Part shown: positions 63,010 to 64,000 of the stretch, one piece after another
How the letters are laid out: each line of letters starts with the position of its first letter
Position numbering within the stretch: the stretch's first letter is position 1
Assembly (NCBI GenBank): GCA_027923965.1
Contig: AP026969.1
Coordinates: forward strand, 4,836,001-4,900,000
Source: Comamonadaceae bacterium OS-1
GTDB lineage: Bacteria; Pseudomonadota; Gammaproteobacteria; Burkholderiales; Burkholderiaceae_C
Length of the DNA: 64,000 bases
Direction of reading: 5' to 3'
Program-made: the position numbers and the translations under genes
The notes under the pieces: generated by a model
Databases searched by the model: none
Seen by the model: the letters and a program-made list of their open reading frames with translations, nothing else
What the model was told of the DNA's origin: nothing

Positions 63010-63057
63010 TGCTTCTCTTTTTATAGCTGCTTGCGCTCAATTTACCTGCGCTAGTGG
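63010..63057. repeat. Dispersed palindromic repeat copy
   Basis: TTATAGCTGCTTGCGCTCAA and CCTGCGCTAGTGGCC lie between the AbiEii remnant and the Fic gene. Confidence 0.55.
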
Positions 63058-63058
63058 C

Positions 63059-64000
63059 CTATTGGGCTTGTAGCGCATACCCCGTGTTCCGCCCACCCCC
63101 CTCCAGCCGACGCAGCACCCCCCGCTCTACCAAATCGTTGATATCCCGCAGCGCCGTATCCGCCGAGCATTTGCCCATTGCGGCCCACTTGGCGTTGGTG
63201 AGCTTGCCGTCCATACCGTCCAGCACGTGGTTCAGCACCAGGGTTTGCCGGGCGTTCATCGGCGTGCCCGCCCAGCGCTGCCAAAACTGGGCTTTCTTCA
63301 GCACGCCTGCCAGCAGCCCGTCTGCGCCCTGCACGGCGCGCAGCAGGCAGGCCAGGAACCAGGCCAGCCACGGAGTTACATCCAGCGCGCCGCTTTGGGT
63401 GGCTTCGAGTTGGTCGTAGTAAGTTTTGCGTTCGCGCTGGATCTGGGCGCTGAGGCTGTAAAAGCGGTGGGGGCTGCCTTCGGCGCGGGCCAGGGCCATG
63501 TCGCCCACGGCGCGGCTGATGCGGCCGTTGCCGTCGTCAAACGGGTGCAGCGTGACCAGCCACAGGTGGGCCAGCCCGGCGTGGAGCAGGGCATCGCCCT
63601 TTGGTGCGGCATTGAACCATTGCAAAAAGGCAGCGGTTTCTGCGGGTAGCGTGGTGGCGGGTGGGGCCTGGTAGTGCACCTTCTCCCTGCCTATGGGGCC
63701 GGACACCACTTGCATCGGCCCGGCCGCGTCGTTGCGCCAGGTACCCACCTGGATGCGCACCCGGCCGCTGTAGCCGGTGGGAAAAAGCGCCGCGTGCCAG
63801 CCCCACAGGCGCTCTGCGGTCAGGGGCTGCGCGTACTGCTGGGTGGCATCCAGCACCATGTCCACCACACCATCCACATGGCGGTCGGCGGGGGCCAGGG
63901 CTCCGATGTCCACGCCCAGCCGCCGGGCGATGGACGAGCGCACGGCATCCAAGTCCAGCAGTTCGCCCTCGATGGCGCTGGTGGTGATGACCTCTTGGGT
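63059..64000 (-). CDS. Fic-family protein (AMP-transferase type), 5' end outside the window
   Basis: At least 313 codons; the gene continues past base 64000. The Fic active site HPFDDGNGRISR is intact (H, N-G-R). Near the window edge TSAIEGELLD fits the inhibitory helix motif S/T-x-x-x-E-G of class II Fic proteins. A C-terminal winged-helix part (MNARQTLVLNHVLDGMDGKL and VERGVLRRLEGGGRN) resembles the DUF4172/Fic regulator type. Fic enzymes transfer AMP to target proteins. The 3' part is duplicated at 61144-61485. Confidence 0.9.
   Translation of the reverse strand, partial: TQEVITTSAIEGELLDLDAVRSSIARRLGVDIGALAPADRHVDGVVDMVLDATQQYAQPLTAERLWGWHAALFPTGYSGRVRIQVGTWRNDAAGPMQVVSGPIGREKVHYQAPPATTLPAETAAFLQWFNAAPKGDALLHAGLAHLWLVTLHPFDDGNGRISRAVGDMALARAEGSPHRFYSLSAQIQRERKTYYDQLEATQSGALDVTPWLAWFLACLLRAVQGADGLLAGVLKKAQFWQRWAGTPMNARQTLVLNHVLDGMDGKLTNAKWAAMGKCSADTALRDINDLVERGVLRRLEGGGRNTGYALQAQ

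Overview
The window is high-GC DNA from a betaproteobacterium, most likely a member of the Comamonadaceae (Burkholderiales, Rhodoferax/Acidovorax-like). Gene content and gene orders support this: yajC-secD-secF, smg-dprA, def-fmt, recA-recX, pgk/pyk/fba, and a fused indolepyruvate oxidoreductase next to an Lrp regulator. A short palindromic intergenic repeat with a core like AGCTGCTTGCGCT occurs about 20 times, sometimes inside genes. Taxonomy is inferred from gene content only; no search was run. No tRNA or rRNA gene was recognised.

Layout. 0-2.3 kb: the 5' end of a Tat-exported PhoX-type phosphatase, a lipoprotein phosphoesterase, a candidate structured ncRNA on the minus strand with its own promoter and terminator, and a BON-domain protein. 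2.6-5.9 kb: a small mobile patch with a complete IS3-family element, two ~260-bp inverted repeats around an orphan XRE/HigA-type regulator, and a deleted second copy of that regulator. 5.9-26.1 kb: mostly housekeeping genes (Lrp and indolepyruvate oxidoreductase, Sec accessory proteins, DUF1631, Smg, DprA, LysM protein, Def, Fmt, AzlCD, Pgk), then an ABC transporter of the nitrate/sulfonate type that lacks a local binding protein. 26-36 kb: OmpW and a fatty-acid desaturase near FNR/Anr-like sites, pyruvate kinase, aldolase, a DMT exporter, a DUF937 protein, an M20 peptidase and a chemoreceptor. 36-42 kb: a FucU/RbsD-like protein, an EF-G paralogue with an unusual multi-hairpin leader and a 35-codon ORF, a response regulator, MarR, recA (with a LexA box) and recX.

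42-49 kb is a tetritol/polyol catabolic cluster. A polyol dehydrogenase, an FGGY kinase and a sugar ABC transporter read leftward, and a LacI-family repressor is divergent. Two matching operator-like sites sit before the dehydrogenase and before the binding-protein gene. 49-58 kb holds an overlapping rep helicase / secreted protein / phospholipase A operon, an orphan XRE antitoxin behind a palindromic operator, a nested inverted-repeat element, and an operon of a FUSC-family protein, an MFS transporter and a conserved hypothetical protein.

58-64 kb is the accessory, defence-like end. It carries an orphan Phd antitoxin and a strikingly AT-rich single-gene NACHT NTPase (bacterial NLR-like). Beyond that is an AbiEi/AbiEii type IV toxin-antitoxin cassette whose toxin gene has an in-frame amber codon. 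The cassette is bracketed by a decayed and an intact copy of the 3' part of a Fic-family gene. The NACHT gene and the disrupted AbiE/Fic arrangement are the most interesting parts of the window.
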